64,000 nucleotides of DNA. Origin: Zhengitettix transpicula. Lineage: Eukaryota > Arthropoda > Insecta > Orthoptera > Tetrigidae. This document shows, in pieces, positions 27,876 to 41,820 of this stretch. Where the stretch lies: the NCBI GenBank assembly GCA_037074705.1, contig CM073591.1, positions 73,762,532-73,826,531 of the forward strand. The letters run 5' to 3'. Under the pieces are notes generated by a model. It saw only the letters and a list, made by a program, of their open reading frames with translations. It was not told where the DNA came from and made no database searches. The stretch's first letter is position 1. The number at the start of each line of letters is the position of its first letter. The position numbers were made by a program, and so were the translations under genes.

Positions 27876-29700
27876 TTAATAGTAATCTTAATAATATTTT
27901 CGTTTACTCTCGGGAAGTTGACCTTCAACTAACCTGCCCAAAATAATCGGCAGGGGTACAAATTAGCGCAGCTCTCGTTTCTAAACTATTACTTCAAAAT
28001 CAAGTAATTCTCCACTTCTACTCTAACTTACAATAAAATTAGTAGGCCTAACACTTCCCGCTATCAGTAATCATATTCAAACACTTGCTCCAACTGATTT
28101 TTCAACGTTATCTCCCTCATTAGCCAAAAGGACTTTCACTAGCTCAACATCACTCTAACCTCTCTTATAACTCCTCTTTCATATGTGACTGTTTTCCCCC
28201 AAAAAACTCTGACAGTGTTGAAATTACACTCGAGTTTGTACACTAATTTCCCACGCACCTTCGCGAGAGGTTAATGCTCGTCCAAAAATAATTTTCTTGG
28301 GTCACTTTTCCTGACCACCAATCTATCTACTACTATGGAGTTTATGTATCCATATTTATTAACAAATGTCGCGTAATTTTTCCCTCACTACAGCATAAGG
28401 CTCTAACCGCGGGGAATAAGTTTCATGAAGAGAATGCGTGTATAAGCACAGTTTCGATTAGAAGAAATTCAAGTGCGTGCGCTTGCTTGCCTTTGCCGCA
28501 AGTTTTTGAATGGTTTGGCTGTTAGAAACCAACAAAAATATCAATCTCATCCATTTGCCAAAATTCCGAACTCTTAGGATCTGGTCTGGCGTCCATTCAA
28601 CCAAGGTTATTAATATTACTTTACAATAGTATGCCATGTAAGTAATAACGAATTACGTGAACCTTAAAAAATATCATTTACGTCGTTAAGTAGTAAAAAT
28701 AAGCGTAGTTTGAATGATAATTTTTTACTTCCTTAATGCATATTTACATAATCTTATCTAACTTTTTTTACAGCCTGTCGGCTCACACTGTATGCACATA
28801 CAAAACCACGGTTACGAGGAAAAAAAGAACCAGTTTGCTCAGGAACTGTTCTTGGAACTAGCCGCTTGTTCAAGAACTGGTCTCTAGAAATTTCCTGAAT
28901 AAGCTTATTGACCCTCGTTTCGCCTTAGCCTATACCGGTAATGAATAAAAAATGGAAACTAAAACTCCGCTTGAATGATAGCAGCTTACTTGCACAGCGC
29001 CTCGATATTTCTTCAACATGTTTTAATTGGGAATATTTGCCTGTAAATAAATGTGAAAAACTTGACAGCTGTATTAAAAAAATGTATATTTTGACTAATA
29101 TTGAATTCATTAACTAGATTTACTGTAAAGTTTACTTCGGTGATAAAAATGCAGGAGTTTCCGGTCTTACGTGCCCTGCAGTCTCTTATTCATAGTAATG
29201 TTCTTCGGCGAGACTGACGTAATTATTTATTATTTGATTCTTTCGGCCAATATGTAGCCGTGCAGAATTTGACCAAAATCAAGAGAAGCAGTGTAGCAAA
29301 ATATTTGGAAATTTAATATAATACAAATATTAATTTAAATGTCAATAAATGATAAACCAAAAATATACGATATTATTTTTAATACAGAATGAAAGTATTC
29401 TAATATTGAAAGTAAATTAAAGTGAACCAATTACCATGAAACTACTGTCGGGCTTTTAGTGCGCTGATTCTCTGAACGGTACTACTACGTGCAGTAAAAT
29501 CGCTCATCGTCCGTGCATATAAAAGTTAACTACTTACATGCAGACGGCGCCACGGGACGACTTTACTTTTTCACCTCCGCAGGAAGTCACCAAACTCGCA
29601 AGCCCGTCAGGTAATTGCTTGCTTTTGCTGTATTTATTTTAAGCAGAAGACGCCCGTGGGAGCTCGTCTTTCGCATTCTAGACCTCGCAGATCAAACATT

Positions 29701-30130
29701 ACTGGAGTACGAGGAACCTATCTGATTTTGAATTAAGGTTCCCACAAGCCGAGACGGGTTTTAAAAGTGTATGCTCCGGAGTCACATACCTTAGGCATAC
29801 TGTAAGAGTTGCCCCCATGTATCTATTGGAACAGTCGGCCCGCTGCCTCCTAAAGTAGTTGAGGCATGGAGAAGGGATGCTGCGACCCAACAGCAAACCC
29901 AACTCTACTCGTCGAAAGGACGTGGAACAAGTATCAAGTACCCGACCAGCCTGATGAGAGTTTCTCTAGGGTTTTCCGAGCATCACATTTAGGCGAATGT
30001 CTAGTAGGTTTCTTAATATTAATAGCCAGGGGACCCTTGTCTTTCCTTCGCTACCTTCGACATTCCAACTTGTCTATCCTTCGTACGCTATTATAAGGTT
30101 GGGGCCACAACGTGGATTATCCTCAATTAG
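29701..30130 (+). repeat. GC-rich interspersed repeat (family A), copy 3, diverged
   Basis: Recognised from AATTAAGGTTCCCACAAGCC, GGAACAGTCGGCCCGCTGCC, TTCTCTAGGGTTTTCC and CAACGTGGATTATCCTCA. More substitutions than the other copies and no clear A-tail, so it is the oldest of the five. Confidence 0.8.
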
Positions 30131-33100
30131 TCTATATTAAATCAATACGTTTTAAACATTACAATCATCGCGTGCTTAAACATTTTTTTATTATAAAACA
30201 ATTTCATTTTACCTTTGTAACAATTGTTTTATTATCACTTAGGTAACCGAACCCGCAGAATTTATCGTATGTAGAGGCGACTTAAGTGAAACGAGAGACA
30301 AGATAAGGCTTATCATCCGTTCTACATTGATGTTCTCACGGATATACTACAATTTCTCGTAAATAGTTACACAAATAAGAAATACATGAAGGGAAATTAC
30401 GACTGGTCGAATAATAAAATGAATAAATCTTCCGAAACGGATAACATCCATGATGTAATGTTTCAGAGAAAAATCATATAAGATATTACGAACATCAATT
30501 TGTCATATTTTATAAACCCCTGAATAAATGAACAATGTTTAGAGAACATATTCCACTGAAAACGTTTCGTTAAATATCCAACACGTCGATAATGCCCATG
30601 AATTTGCTTTGTGATATCTTTGGCGTATAATCCGTTAATTTTATATATCGTACTTAGCTTAAGGTTTCTTTTTTGTGATTCAAAATTAACATAGCGTGAA
30701 AAATCGGTCAGAAATGTGTTTCCAGCTGTTTGTGTGTCCCAACTCTCTGTCTAATCAACTAATGCTATAATAATGATTAACGTTTACATCATCTTCAATA
30801 AATATAGCCTAATATTTTTATGAAACAGCGTAGTGAAACACGATTATTCGGATAGTCGTAAGCATTTGTTATTAAAAATGACGGAATTCTGAACATAAAG
30901 ATGCTGTAAATCGATTACAAATACAAGTATAAGGGCAAGTAAAATTAAAATTATTATTTTTCATAATTGGTCACGAAAATTCCTTCCAATAACATGAAAT
31001 AAGGTTTTGATAACTTGATTCTCAAGATAAAATGTGCATTGTCCCGACTGAAAACCAGAAATATCGCAACGCATCCAAAATCTAATTTTATAAATTTATT
31101 TTTAGTTGTGCAAACAGACTGTGACCTGTAGGTCGTTTGGCTGTCAAATTTCGTAAACACTTCGATTTTCTAGTACTTTTTTTTTCACAAAAGTTTATCG
31201 ACATGATCTGAAATCGTGAGAAAACGATTAAATATTATCTTACAATGAAGTTTGATAAGAAAGTGAATGGATATGCTAATAATTTTACAGCTTCGTAAAT
31301 TTATTCCCAAGCTGTGATCCCTACGAAACAATATCAAAATTCCAGAGCAGAGTTTCTTAGCATTTGTGAGGAGAAACACGGAGAGACTTCCATTGACCTC
31401 ATCATCAACACCGACTCGCCCACTTCATTAGTTGTGAATATCAGGAATAACAAGTTAAGAATAAGTTATTTTTACCTGTTAATTGATATTTTTAAATTAT
31501 TCTTAACACTGATTTTTCTCAAATTACCCTTACTAATTCTATCAAAATTTCTCACCAACTTAACTGATTCACGGTTTGCCAATGACCAAGCCTAAGCTCG
31601 ACGTTGATTTTTTTTTTCCATTGCAGGAGCGTAATTAGTCCTTGAACTGGTCTAAGTAGGAAGTGCCATTTTGTGTTTGATATCTCCGGACTCTAATGAA
31701 GAAACCTTGTATACTCGTACATGTCGACGTACGTCACCGGGAAACACCTTGACGGACTGACAGTATCTACTGAAAAAACGAGATCCCAATAGAATCGTGC
31801 TCATAATACAAATAAATTGTGTAAAGCGTACCGTTTAGAATGTGAAAATAAAATCATTGTGTTTTGAAAGGCCATTGATCACAGTTTCGGTGTGATAAAA
31901 TAAAAATTGACGTTCTCTCTTCTTCTAAGAAGAATACAGAATATTAGTGTAAATTTTCTTTCTGGTTTTTTATGTAATTGTAGGGCTTCTGAAAGAAATA
32001 TTATGTAGAAATATAGTGTAGAATGCATGAAATGTTATCGGTCATTTATTGTACATGACGTTTCGTTAACGAATGTCTTCCGTTGAAGTCAAATTCCGAA
32101 AGGGAGACATACGGTGAATTGAATTTTTTGCAAATTGCAAAGTTAACGTCGAGCAAGCCTACATTCATGGATTACTTGTATACTGATTTTTTTCCCCAGT
32201 TTTCGTATAAAATGCGATAAATTTAATCAAATTCTATAACATACGGGGAAGGTTAAAAATCGTAAAGCTGGAACAATCACAGATTAAAATATCAAAGCTT
32301 TTAATTAATATAATTATATAATCCTCCGTGACTCAAATCTTAATTTCCTTTACTCACTCGATCCGTTATTATTGTATAGAATCGGACTGATTTTATTAAA
32401 AAATTATAATTAAGAAGAGAGCATTGAATCATATCTTGTTTTTTGGAATTATTTACTTTTTTGCATAATCGAATAATGTTTCCATTGGCTATTTTAACAA
32501 ATTTTAAGAAATTATTAAGCAAAAAATTGAGTTACCTACTTAATTTAATCTGATTTCAGTGTGGAGGAATGAAAGTACCTACTTTCTTTAGAGCAGTTAA
32601 ATTTGAAATTTTAATCAATAACGTATTACATCAGAATATTTTAGTTGTCTGTTATTGTACGCTTATTGAACAAATATTTTTAATACGTATTATAGTGTAT
32701 TCTACGTATTTTATTCAATGAGTGATTTGTCTGTTACATTTTATGTTGGCATATCTTTGTCTATTCTCAGAGCATTTGTACTTTCGTGCAATTAATTATA
32801 GCATTTCCTCAACCGAGAAATCATGGATATAATTACAAAATCTAAATATGTAGTATCAAACTCACACGTCTGTTTTTCTGAGTAATTATTAAGATGAAAT
32901 CACCAATTAATTCGTAAGAAAATTTGAAACAAGTGAAACAGCGTTACTTCTGAAGTCATTTATTCTAAGAAAATAATATAGTCGATGCTGGTTCTAGGAT
33001 TAATGAGGTGGTCAGATTCTAAAATAATTTATTATTTGTAAAGAAACTTGAAAAAAAATCACATAAAAAATATCATGACTTTATTTTATGACAATATTTC

Positions 33101-35261
33101 ACAATACCTGCGATAATATTTAAAAGATAATTACAGATATTTCAGAATGTCTGATTTTTATGAACCGAACCGAACCCATCTTTACGATGGTAACACTTTT
33201 AATTATAGCTTTTAATTGTGATCATATACTCAAAAAATATGAAAACGCTCATTTTAATAGCATAAATAGAGACATAAAATCAAACGCACAGTTGTAATTC
33301 TTAATCTTACTTCATTTTGAAGTTTTTGACGCAGTTTCTGCCATAATAAAAGACCCTTCCACGATAATGCCGTTTTATTGCTGTTTTTCTGAACTTATTT
33401 TCGAAGATAATAATGGTTTGTGATATTCTGTATATCAAACATTTCTTCTGAAGATTAGACATTCATTTATATGTTGACACTTGTATAATCCCACAGATTT
33501 TCAAGAAATTTTATAATATTCTCCTCGAGTCTAAACACTAAGAATCTATAGATTTCTTTATCACCTGCAATCAGATTTGTAAACATTGAGGAATATCGTA
33601 TATGTGGTTATACCCTCCATTTCAATTGCTGACCATTCGATCCAATATTTTCGCATTGGTTAATGTTAGATAATCGTATGATCTCTAGTTGACTAAAAAT
33701 TGGCGTTTAAATTATATTGATAAATCTCTCGAAATGAAAGTAATCATTGTCTCGTCTTACGGGAATCTTATCTTTGGCAGGCTCCTACGACTGAAGATAA
33801 ATATAGCCGTAAAGACCCGTGACTGTATATAGGCTATTTTTTTAACAATCGAAAAATTCTCTCAACCCAAAACAATAATAAATACAACTAAACTAATATT
33901 TCTGTTTTTAATTATTTTTTTTTTCATAATACAAGGTGAGGCCTTGATGCCAATAACGTAGATAGATAAATGGCTAAGCTTTTACTTAACCTGTGGCTTT
34001 AACTCGGTAAATGTTTAAGACTAGCACCGAATATTTTATTAGCTCTTTTTGTATGCAGGTTGAAATTTTTGAGAGAATCTCTTTGGTTCACGACCATTTC
34101 GTACAGTAAATTTCCTGATACAGAATACAAAAGAAAACCTGGTAAATGTTGATATCGTTATTTTTTGTTATTATATTTATAGGTGGAATATAAAATTACG
34201 CACACTTGTACAATAACATCCATCTTAATACCGTGCCACTGCTTATTCGCGTTGAATTATTAAGACACCATACCTTAAAGGTGATAGATTACGAAAAATA
34301 TTTTCAGTGTTTATTTCGGTGGAACGTTTGGCTTTTTATTCTGTTGACCTTCCCGTGTGACGGATCCTGTCGAAAGAATCGATTTTCTGACCCCTGTCTT
34401 TCAAATACCAATACAAAAAATTGAAACGTTGCTTCCGCTTTCCGTAGTTCCAATCATCTGGTAATTTTTTGGCTAATTCTGCACTCCCTCAAATATATTT
34501 AAATAACTTTCCTGAAAATATGCAAAATTCGAGACAAACAACTAGATAGAAATTTATCGTTGTAACGCGTGTTTTTAATTTGACCAATGTATTAAAATTT
34601 AATATCGTAATATATTTGGTCAATGCATTCGAGTCTTGTTTTCCGACGTGCAGGAAGTACGCACTCGGACTGGCGGCACTTTCGTCGTCAACCGTGGACG
34701 ACTCCGTGACTCCAACAATAGAAAAAGTCATGGAAATGGGAACACTCACAGGTTTCCTGGCGCCTCGTGAAACATTCCTTTTGTAAAAACAAGTAGTCAC
34801 TGAACTATCTCAAGAAACGGCAAATTTTCCCGAGGTAGTTGGAGACGAGAGACAGTCATTGAAAGAAAACAAACATGTGACAATCTGGATGGAGGGAACG
34901 TCCAGCCACTATTTGGTGGGGCGAGGCGGACGGGGTTTTGTTGACGAGCTAGGCAGTAGACATAAGATGGAGTGAGTGATGATAAATTTCATCGCCACAC
35001 ATCTGTAGCTGAACACGCCACTTCGTCGTCCAGTAGACACGAGCTGGTCCTCTCGTCTCAGATCAACAAGCCAGAAACAGAACCGTTGAGTGAAAAACAG
35101 CGCACGTCATCCGGGAAACAGGGTCAACGATGAGGGGAAATACAACACAAATTAAAAAATTCATTCATCATTTGAACAAATCGTTTCTATCGCACGACTC
35201 CCAACTATACAACACCGAAGTATTTTTATTCTTAAAATAACAATGCCTGATGTTTGTTTAT

Positions 35262-35640
35262 CCTAATTAGACAGGGAAAGTAATTAATTCTGTAATCTTT
35301 AAATGATTTTGAATATTTTATAACTAACCCATTTTCAACCATGAACGCATTATTTAACTGGCAACTGGAGTGCCTCTGCTCATCTCAGCTACACCACGAT
35401 CTATAGATTTGGCAATATGGGGACATTCTGGAAAAAAATTTCGCCCCTTCTCGCAGAGAAAAATAATTTAAATGTACTATACAATTCTGGGCACTATAGC
35501 AGTGAACTGAGCACGAGACTCAAAATTCGGGCTGTGAAAATTTGTTACGTTTTCACATTCATTTATTCAGTGTATTTTTTTGCAAGCCAATTGTTCTATC
35601 GTGGACAAATCATAGATGAAAATCAACCATCCAAATCCAA
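35262..35640 (+). repeat. Diverged direct repeat, copy 1
   Basis: Shares ordered blocks with 36150-36420: TTTTGAATATTTTATAA, ATTTAACTGGCAA, TCTTAGCTACACCA-like and ACTATANAATTCTG, then AACGTGGATAAAT-like text. Small insertions separate the blocks, so this is an old duplication. No product recognised. Confidence 0.55.
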
Positions 35641-35964
35641 CCATTGAGCTCTTCTACAGTAACACCCCCCCCCCCCTTCCTTCACAAAATCGTAAACTCC
35701 CATCCCTAAATATCCGTTCTTCCCATCTTCCCCATAACCTCCTTTATGCTTTTCATAACACGGAGTTGGAATGACAAAAGTCTTATCCAAGACCCCAAGT
35801 TTACACGTTAAATATTTACAATTGTAAATAATTTTATTATGTTTTATTTACAAGATGTAAATACTTTTATTATGTTTAATTATCACTACTGTAGAGTCTC
35901 CGGATTAGGAGTTAATTTTGATAAATTAGAAAATAAAAAAAAGTATTCTGATTACAGTGTAGTC

Positions 35965-36095
35965 TGTACAAAGTCATCTCGGGCAGTCAACCGGGTTGAA
36001 TCTTCGATTTTCCACGACGTGCCAGTCCCAGTTGCCGAAACGCCATGAAAAATCGATGATTCAACCCGGTTGATTTCCCGAGAAGTCTTTGTACA
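35965..36095. repeat. Inverted repeat with 56-bp arms
   Basis: Arms 35965-36020 and 36040-36095 are inverted copies sharing TGTACAAAG, TCAACCGGGTTGAATC and CGATTTT, with several mismatches and a 19-base spacer. It is coding-like in both directions only because it is palindromic. It lies between two diverged direct copies of a longer repeat (35262-35640 and 36150-36420). It is probably a small MITE-like element or a remnant. Confidence 0.7.
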
Positions 36096-36149
36096 ACAAT
36101 TACACCTAGAGAACCTCCTATCATTAACAGTGCAGACCAATTATCCCAA

Positions 36150-36420
36150 TTTTATTAGTCAGTGAAAGGAAATAATTATCTAACCTCTAAGTCGTTTTGA
36201 ATATTTTATAATTAATCCATTGATTTAACTGGCAATAAAAGTGTCACTTATCATCTTAGCTACACCAAAAACTATTAATTTGACACTAATTGGGAATTTT
36301 TTTCACCACTTATCACTGAATTTTTTTAAGATTTACTATAGAATTCTGTGCACTACTATGTCATTGTAGGCCAAGTGTTTTAACGTGGATAAATAGTACA
36401 TGAAAATCAGTGTCACTTTG
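36150..36420 (+). repeat. Diverged direct repeat, copy 2
   Basis: Second copy of the repeat at 35262-35640, shorter by deletions and in the same orientation. The inverted repeat at 35965-36095 sits between them, so both may belong to one larger decayed element. Confidence 0.55.
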
Positions 36421-38739
36421 CCTTGTGAGTAATCTTCGAGTCTTGGACCATCGGCGCCTTGCTTCCAATTTAATCTTCTAAAAATTTATATGGTTCATGA
36501 GAAACGTATAGGCCATACTGACTCGCCTCGTATCGTTAGTCGTGCATTTCCTTCGTTTCACATATTTGCCTCGTAGCTGTGCCAGTGACACTGCTGTGTT
36601 ATTGAGTGTGGAGAAGCTCGAGGAGCGGAGGCAGTCTTGGATTGTTGAGGTCAGAAGTCATCCCAGTCGTAACTGCCAGGGTGACACGTGGGCCTCGGGC
36701 CCTGTTTGCACTTCTCTTAAGTGGTGTTCATGGCTCAACCATCTGTCCTCAACCTCCCGATATCACTGAGTTCGATGGCTCATCATAACCGGACAAACCC
36801 ACCTCTCGATAAGATAACGGTTCTAATTCGCACAGAATTGTCGTCCTCAATATGTTACTGATTATCTGTCTGAGCGTTATAAGTTCAACATCAAGGAGAG
36901 TTTTGTCAATAGATAACTGCGACACCCGTAGTAGTGATAGTAATGAAAGGGAAATGAGAAGAAATGGATTAGTGTGGCAGTTGTGCAGACTAAAGGAATA
37001 CTAATTACGTCCAATAGTATTGACGTTGCCAAAATAAACTGAGAGGGAAGCCATTCCATTGATGGAATAGATGAATGTGAAAGTGATGTGTGACACGTGA
37101 ATCAGAACAACGCAAAAACAGAATATGGTTGTGTGTTGGAGTACGTAAATAGATTTCTAGGAGGATGGTCTGTAGAAAACTGGGTTCGTATAGTGAGTTT
37201 CTTCAAGTACTGGGATTGTGTCTATGAGGAAGTGATTTAATGGAGTTAGTTGTGGTGGTTACACAGTCTGGTCGCCCACTTGTTCGGCCCACGAGTACTG
37301 CGCGTGTGATTAGCCATTCCACAACGAGGCTCGCCGCACCTGCAACACGCTCCTCGAATTCGGGTCATCACAGGCAAGAACAATGAAACACACTCCTCAC
37401 TCACATCCTTATGGCTCGGGGAACTATCCGAGTGTAGCTCTAGAATTCCTCAGGTGCAATCCCGCGCGTGTGTGAAGTAATGTGTGCAGTACGAAAATTA
37501 TGACCGTTACTGTAACTATTATTAAGGGAATTCGCTCGCCAACATCCGAAGATTTTACTTAACCTTTATGACAAAATTGTAGACTCTACCGCGTCGGATT
37601 TGTCGCTCTTTCGTGTTTCCAAAATATCTACATACAATCACATAAATCCGTGAAACGTTTGTTGTTGAATTTTGGACACATCGATATGTGGTTGGACTGT
37701 CGGACCTTGCTCTGATATTTTTCTCTTCTACTTTGTGGTGATCCATTTTCTACCTTATATTTTAACGTCATGTAATTTAATTTTCTGGCAAGCAAAGAGA
37801 ATTTTAGCTTCTAAATTTTATCAGAGCGCGCAGGCAAGTCGCATATTCGGTTCATAGGTCTGAGAAAACAAATGCTTGGATGAAGTTGGCTCCTTGCACA
37901 ACATTTCAAAAATTCCTAAAAATTATTTGAATAACAAAAGGAGTGGCTAGGTCTAGTCTAGCACAAGTACTGAAAATTACTTCGACGATCAACCCGTCAA
38001 CCAGGAAGGTGCGGAAAAGCTAAAGACGCCAACCCAACCAGCATCGGACCAAGTTTCCAAGTAACTGAACACCATCTTCGTCTAAGCGCGATAGTTGCAG
38101 TTTTATATTTTGATTTCTTTAAATTATTTTTTACGCCCGCGTTCTTTGATGCTACGTGATAGAATGCTTTCTGCTCGCCAGAGTATAAGTCAGTTATAAA
38201 GTTCGATTCATTTTGTTTTAGATTAATAATTTAATCTGAGTTATTTTTAAATAAATTCTTCAAAATTCATTAAATTTTTTATTAAATATCCTAAATAAAA
38301 ATAAAAATCCAAAGTGGCCAGTAAGACACCAGAACTTTGTTAATTTAAGATATTTATTTAACTTTGTGGTATGCTGGGAAACATGAAACTAGGCTTAACT
38401 TCCACATCAATACTTCTGGAAAATCAACACAGTACCAGAAAATTGAAAAGAAGAAACCAGCTGATGATGTGTAATGTGCAGTGTATAAAAGCAGAGCACA
38501 GCGTGAGCGAAGTATATACTGACAAGAAAAATCTCTAAGACAACATTTAAAAGGCTCTAGACGTCAAGTATATAGTTTAAGATTTTTAGAAGAAAATGAA
38601 AAGACTAGTTCTGATGGCAGGCCAAACTTCCCATTGATAAACCATCTGTAGTCTCCAAACATATCATCAGTTCGTAAAATGGCAATTAATGTACAAACTG
38701 ACACTATGAAACTTAACAATTGCTATGATCCCTTATTTT

Positions 38740-38970
38740 TACGCTAACCCATCGGCTCTTCCATTGTCGTTGCATTTTCGTCGCTTTTGAGTTTTGTCAA
38801 CTGACTAGTGCAGTTGTGTCGCTCTAGTCTCTTCTTCGCACCTGATGAAAGGCACAAGGATCCCAGAAACGTTGTGTGGTATTTATATTTTCACTTATTT
38901 AGTCTGAATTGGCTGTCTTATTAATTATTTACAGTCAGACGTAATTTTTTTTCATTTTAACAAATATTAA
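38740..38970 (+). repeat. GAAACGTT repeat (family B), copy 2
   Basis: Carries the core (CGGCTCTTCCATTGTCGTTG, TTGTCAACTGACTAGTGCAG), GCACCTGATGAAAGGCACAA, CCCAGAAACGTTGTGTGGTA and a right end CAGTCAGACGTAATTTTTTT. It has a single end only, not an inverted pair. Confidence 0.8.
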
Positions 38971-39994
38971 GGTTGTAAAACAGTCATTCAAATTTTTCTT
39001 CCTTTCTCTTTTCTCTTCTTTCTTCACTTAAAATGTGTTGTCCACCCCTTTCTTTACAGCACGACAATATACAGACTACTTTCTATTTTACAGCAAAAAT
39101 ATCGTTCAACTAAACTCAATCAACAGTATCTACTTTGAGTTCGATCTGACACTCAACAGTAATAACAAATTATATAACCATGTAAAATCAGGCTTCAATT
39201 GTTTATTTTTCGTCTACTATAAAAAGAAGCTTTCGATTTGTTGGTTGTAATAATTCTATTGTGTAGTAATATCACTACGGCCGTTTTGTTGTTCGTTCAT
39301 TAGTTTTTACATTTTCAAACACTTAATATGAGCTTCAGATGTATAATGGTGGAACAAGAAACAACTGGAGACTGGCTTTATATATTTTATAAATTCTGTT
39401 ACTATTCAATAAACAGTATAGACAAAATCTAACTGAAAATAGCTCAAATGGGGTTCTGGAAAGTATACGATTGTTGGCCTCAGCATTTTGTTTTGGAGAA
39501 GAACATGAGAAAAATCTGGCAGAAGTCGACAGTGAAAGGATTCCTGGTCGTCTTGCAGACATGAGAGTTAGTTCAGTGCCGTGAAGTGTGAATTTAAAGG
39601 AATTCCGCTACGTCTATTTCCGCAGACGTCGCAGAAATCGTCTCGCCGGGAGCGAAAAACGCGAGAGTGACGTGTTGTAGAATATTGAAGTCTGAACGTT
39701 TATCAGTTTTAGATTTGTCTTGTATTTCTACTATAGTAACTTAATTTGCTCAAAGATTTCCCGATTCAGTTACCCATACATTGTTATTCTTCTTAATATT
39801 TGACTTGATTTATTTCATTCCATTAGTCCTCGTATGAGGAAATAGGATACGTCATTACTTAAAATTACAATATAATTATTGGACACTACAATTATTAACA
39901 ATTAGGAGTTAACATGAAAATAACTAAAATTCGGGAACACAAATTCCCCTGTCCAACATAACTATATATATAGGGGAAAAGTAAAATAAATAAT

Positions 39995-40275
39995 GCTTGA
40001 ATAAGAAAGATAGCCAATACAGACAAAAAAGGTAATATAAATACCACACAACGTTTCTGGGATCCTTGTCTCTTTCGTCAGATGCTAAGAAGAGTCTAGA
40101 GAAACACAACTGCAGTGGTCAAGTCGACAACACTCAAAAGCGACGAAAACGCAACGACAATGGAAGAGCCGAAAAGGAACGAGTGGTAAAAAAAATTATA
40201 TTACCTTTTTTGTCTGTATTGGCTATCTTTCTTATCCATTATTTTCAATCAGACGTAATTTTTTTCATTTTAAAT
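39995..40275 (-). repeat. GAAACGTT repeat (family B), copy 3, with inverted ends
   Basis: In minus orientation relative to copies 1 and 2. The block GATAGCCAATACAGACAAAA with AATACCACACAACGTTTCTG (40007-40060) is repeated in inverted form at 40195-40240, and the far end shows the CAATCAGACGTAATTTTTTT terminus. Together with copy 1 this indicates a unit with long inverted ends. Confidence 0.8.
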
Positions 40276-40964
40276 ACTACTTGTTTAATAACCATATTTT
40301 GACTGTGTTTCAAATTTAAACTTCAAATAAACATACAATAAAATTGTTATTGGAGCACATTGAAGCCATGATACTGACGTGGCTTTAAAATATAAGATCC
40401 GCTCTAAATTCGCATTTTACAATACTACATGTTCCTCTGCATCAGATAAGAACTTTCGCTATATTAATCTGGAATGACCGAGCCGAATAACCACTTTCAC
40501 AGTAAATGGCACCATCCTCAGGCACAGTCCGTCAAACGGACCAGAGACCGGTTCACTGAACGAGGGAAATCTGAAAAATGTGGTTCAGAAACAAGACACT
40601 AGCAAACACAACGGCTTGGTATTAAAGTGCGGTCATTTTGTTTCCAATAGTGTAAAAATAACAGTCTCGCAATTATCATTGTTGAGATGAACACAAATAA
40701 CGCTACAGTAGCACTTCCGATTTCTCAGCAGAAAATTCCTCAACATGTTCAGAGTAGAAAAGTGACGAAAGTAACATACTGGGCTGTGCAAAATGATGCG
40801 CGGTTGTTTTTCTTACGTTGACACGGAAATTAGAGTACGTTGTCGTTTGTAGTGCTCGGAAAGCGATGACAAGCATTTCTAGGCTACGAAGATACCCGCA
40901 CACTTGTTGTTACTCCCAACATAGAAGATTAAGAATTAAAGATAACGATGACAGACTTAGTGTA

Positions 40965-41045
40965 CACTGTACGTGCAGTAACTAGGTCAGTAAAATATAA
41001 CATTGACGGACCTGGGTTCGATTCTCCAGTTGAAATTTTTCTATC
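40965..41045 (+). mobile_element. Possible SINE remnant
   Basis: GGACCTGGGTTCGATTCTCC matches a tRNA B box and its stem. An A-box-like CAGTAACTAGGTCAGTA lies about 40 bases upstream. No tail or duplication was found. Confidence 0.3.
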
Positions 41046-41820
41046 CTAATTTCGTTAATTCAGTCACATAGCGTTTAAAGATGAGCTTTGAATGAAAGTA
41101 TTTCTTGAAAAAAAAAGTAGAATATTTAAAAAGGGAAGCCTCCTAAACTGGTCACATGTTTAAAAAACCAGTTCTATCGACTGAAAAAAAAACAGTAAAA
41201 GGAAAGAACATCTACGAAAAATCCATCGATTTTTAACTTGATTTTGATTATCATTAGGAAGTCTTACCGTTGTATCATTCCTCTCATTTTAGCCGCGTGA
41301 AGAAATCTCAGAATTAATTTGCGTCTTTAAGGACATATTCAGAAAACATTTTTGATAGTATAAAATATTACATTCAAAACACTGGAGTGGAACTTTTCAG
41401 AATCTTTAAAAAAAAAAGGGGGATCGTAAGGAATTTTAATGTAGATAGCTACAGCCTTTGTCGTGCTGACATGTGAATAAATTCCTACGAACCTAACTAT
41501 TGCGATACTATTTAATGCGGGAATATGCGTAACAATTTTTTTTTTTTAAAAAAAAGAAGGTAACATCTGATTATGACTTTTGTTCTTAAGAAATACGTGT
41601 TCGTTGATTAACTTTTTAATCCATACACATTTTTAATGTATTTAAATATTTTACAGATTAATATGTTTATAGAAACTTAAATAAATAATTTTAAAATATC
41701 TATGTCCTAAAGAGATAAATTTGTGCAAATTTAATGGACAAATAAATGAAGTTAAAATTAAGTCTGTATCATACTTATATTAAATTTTAATTAGTAGATA
41801 ATGGGCGACAATCAGAATAT

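Noticed and set aside
34489..35110. GC-rich patch with a GTGAGT donor on the minus strand, possible alternative first exon of the kinase
   Set aside because: No start codon linked in frame to exon 2 and no clear promoter. Kept only as a possibility in the kinase finding.
35952..36140. Apparent coding frames on both strands with similar peptides
   Set aside because: Explained entirely by the palindromic inverted repeat.
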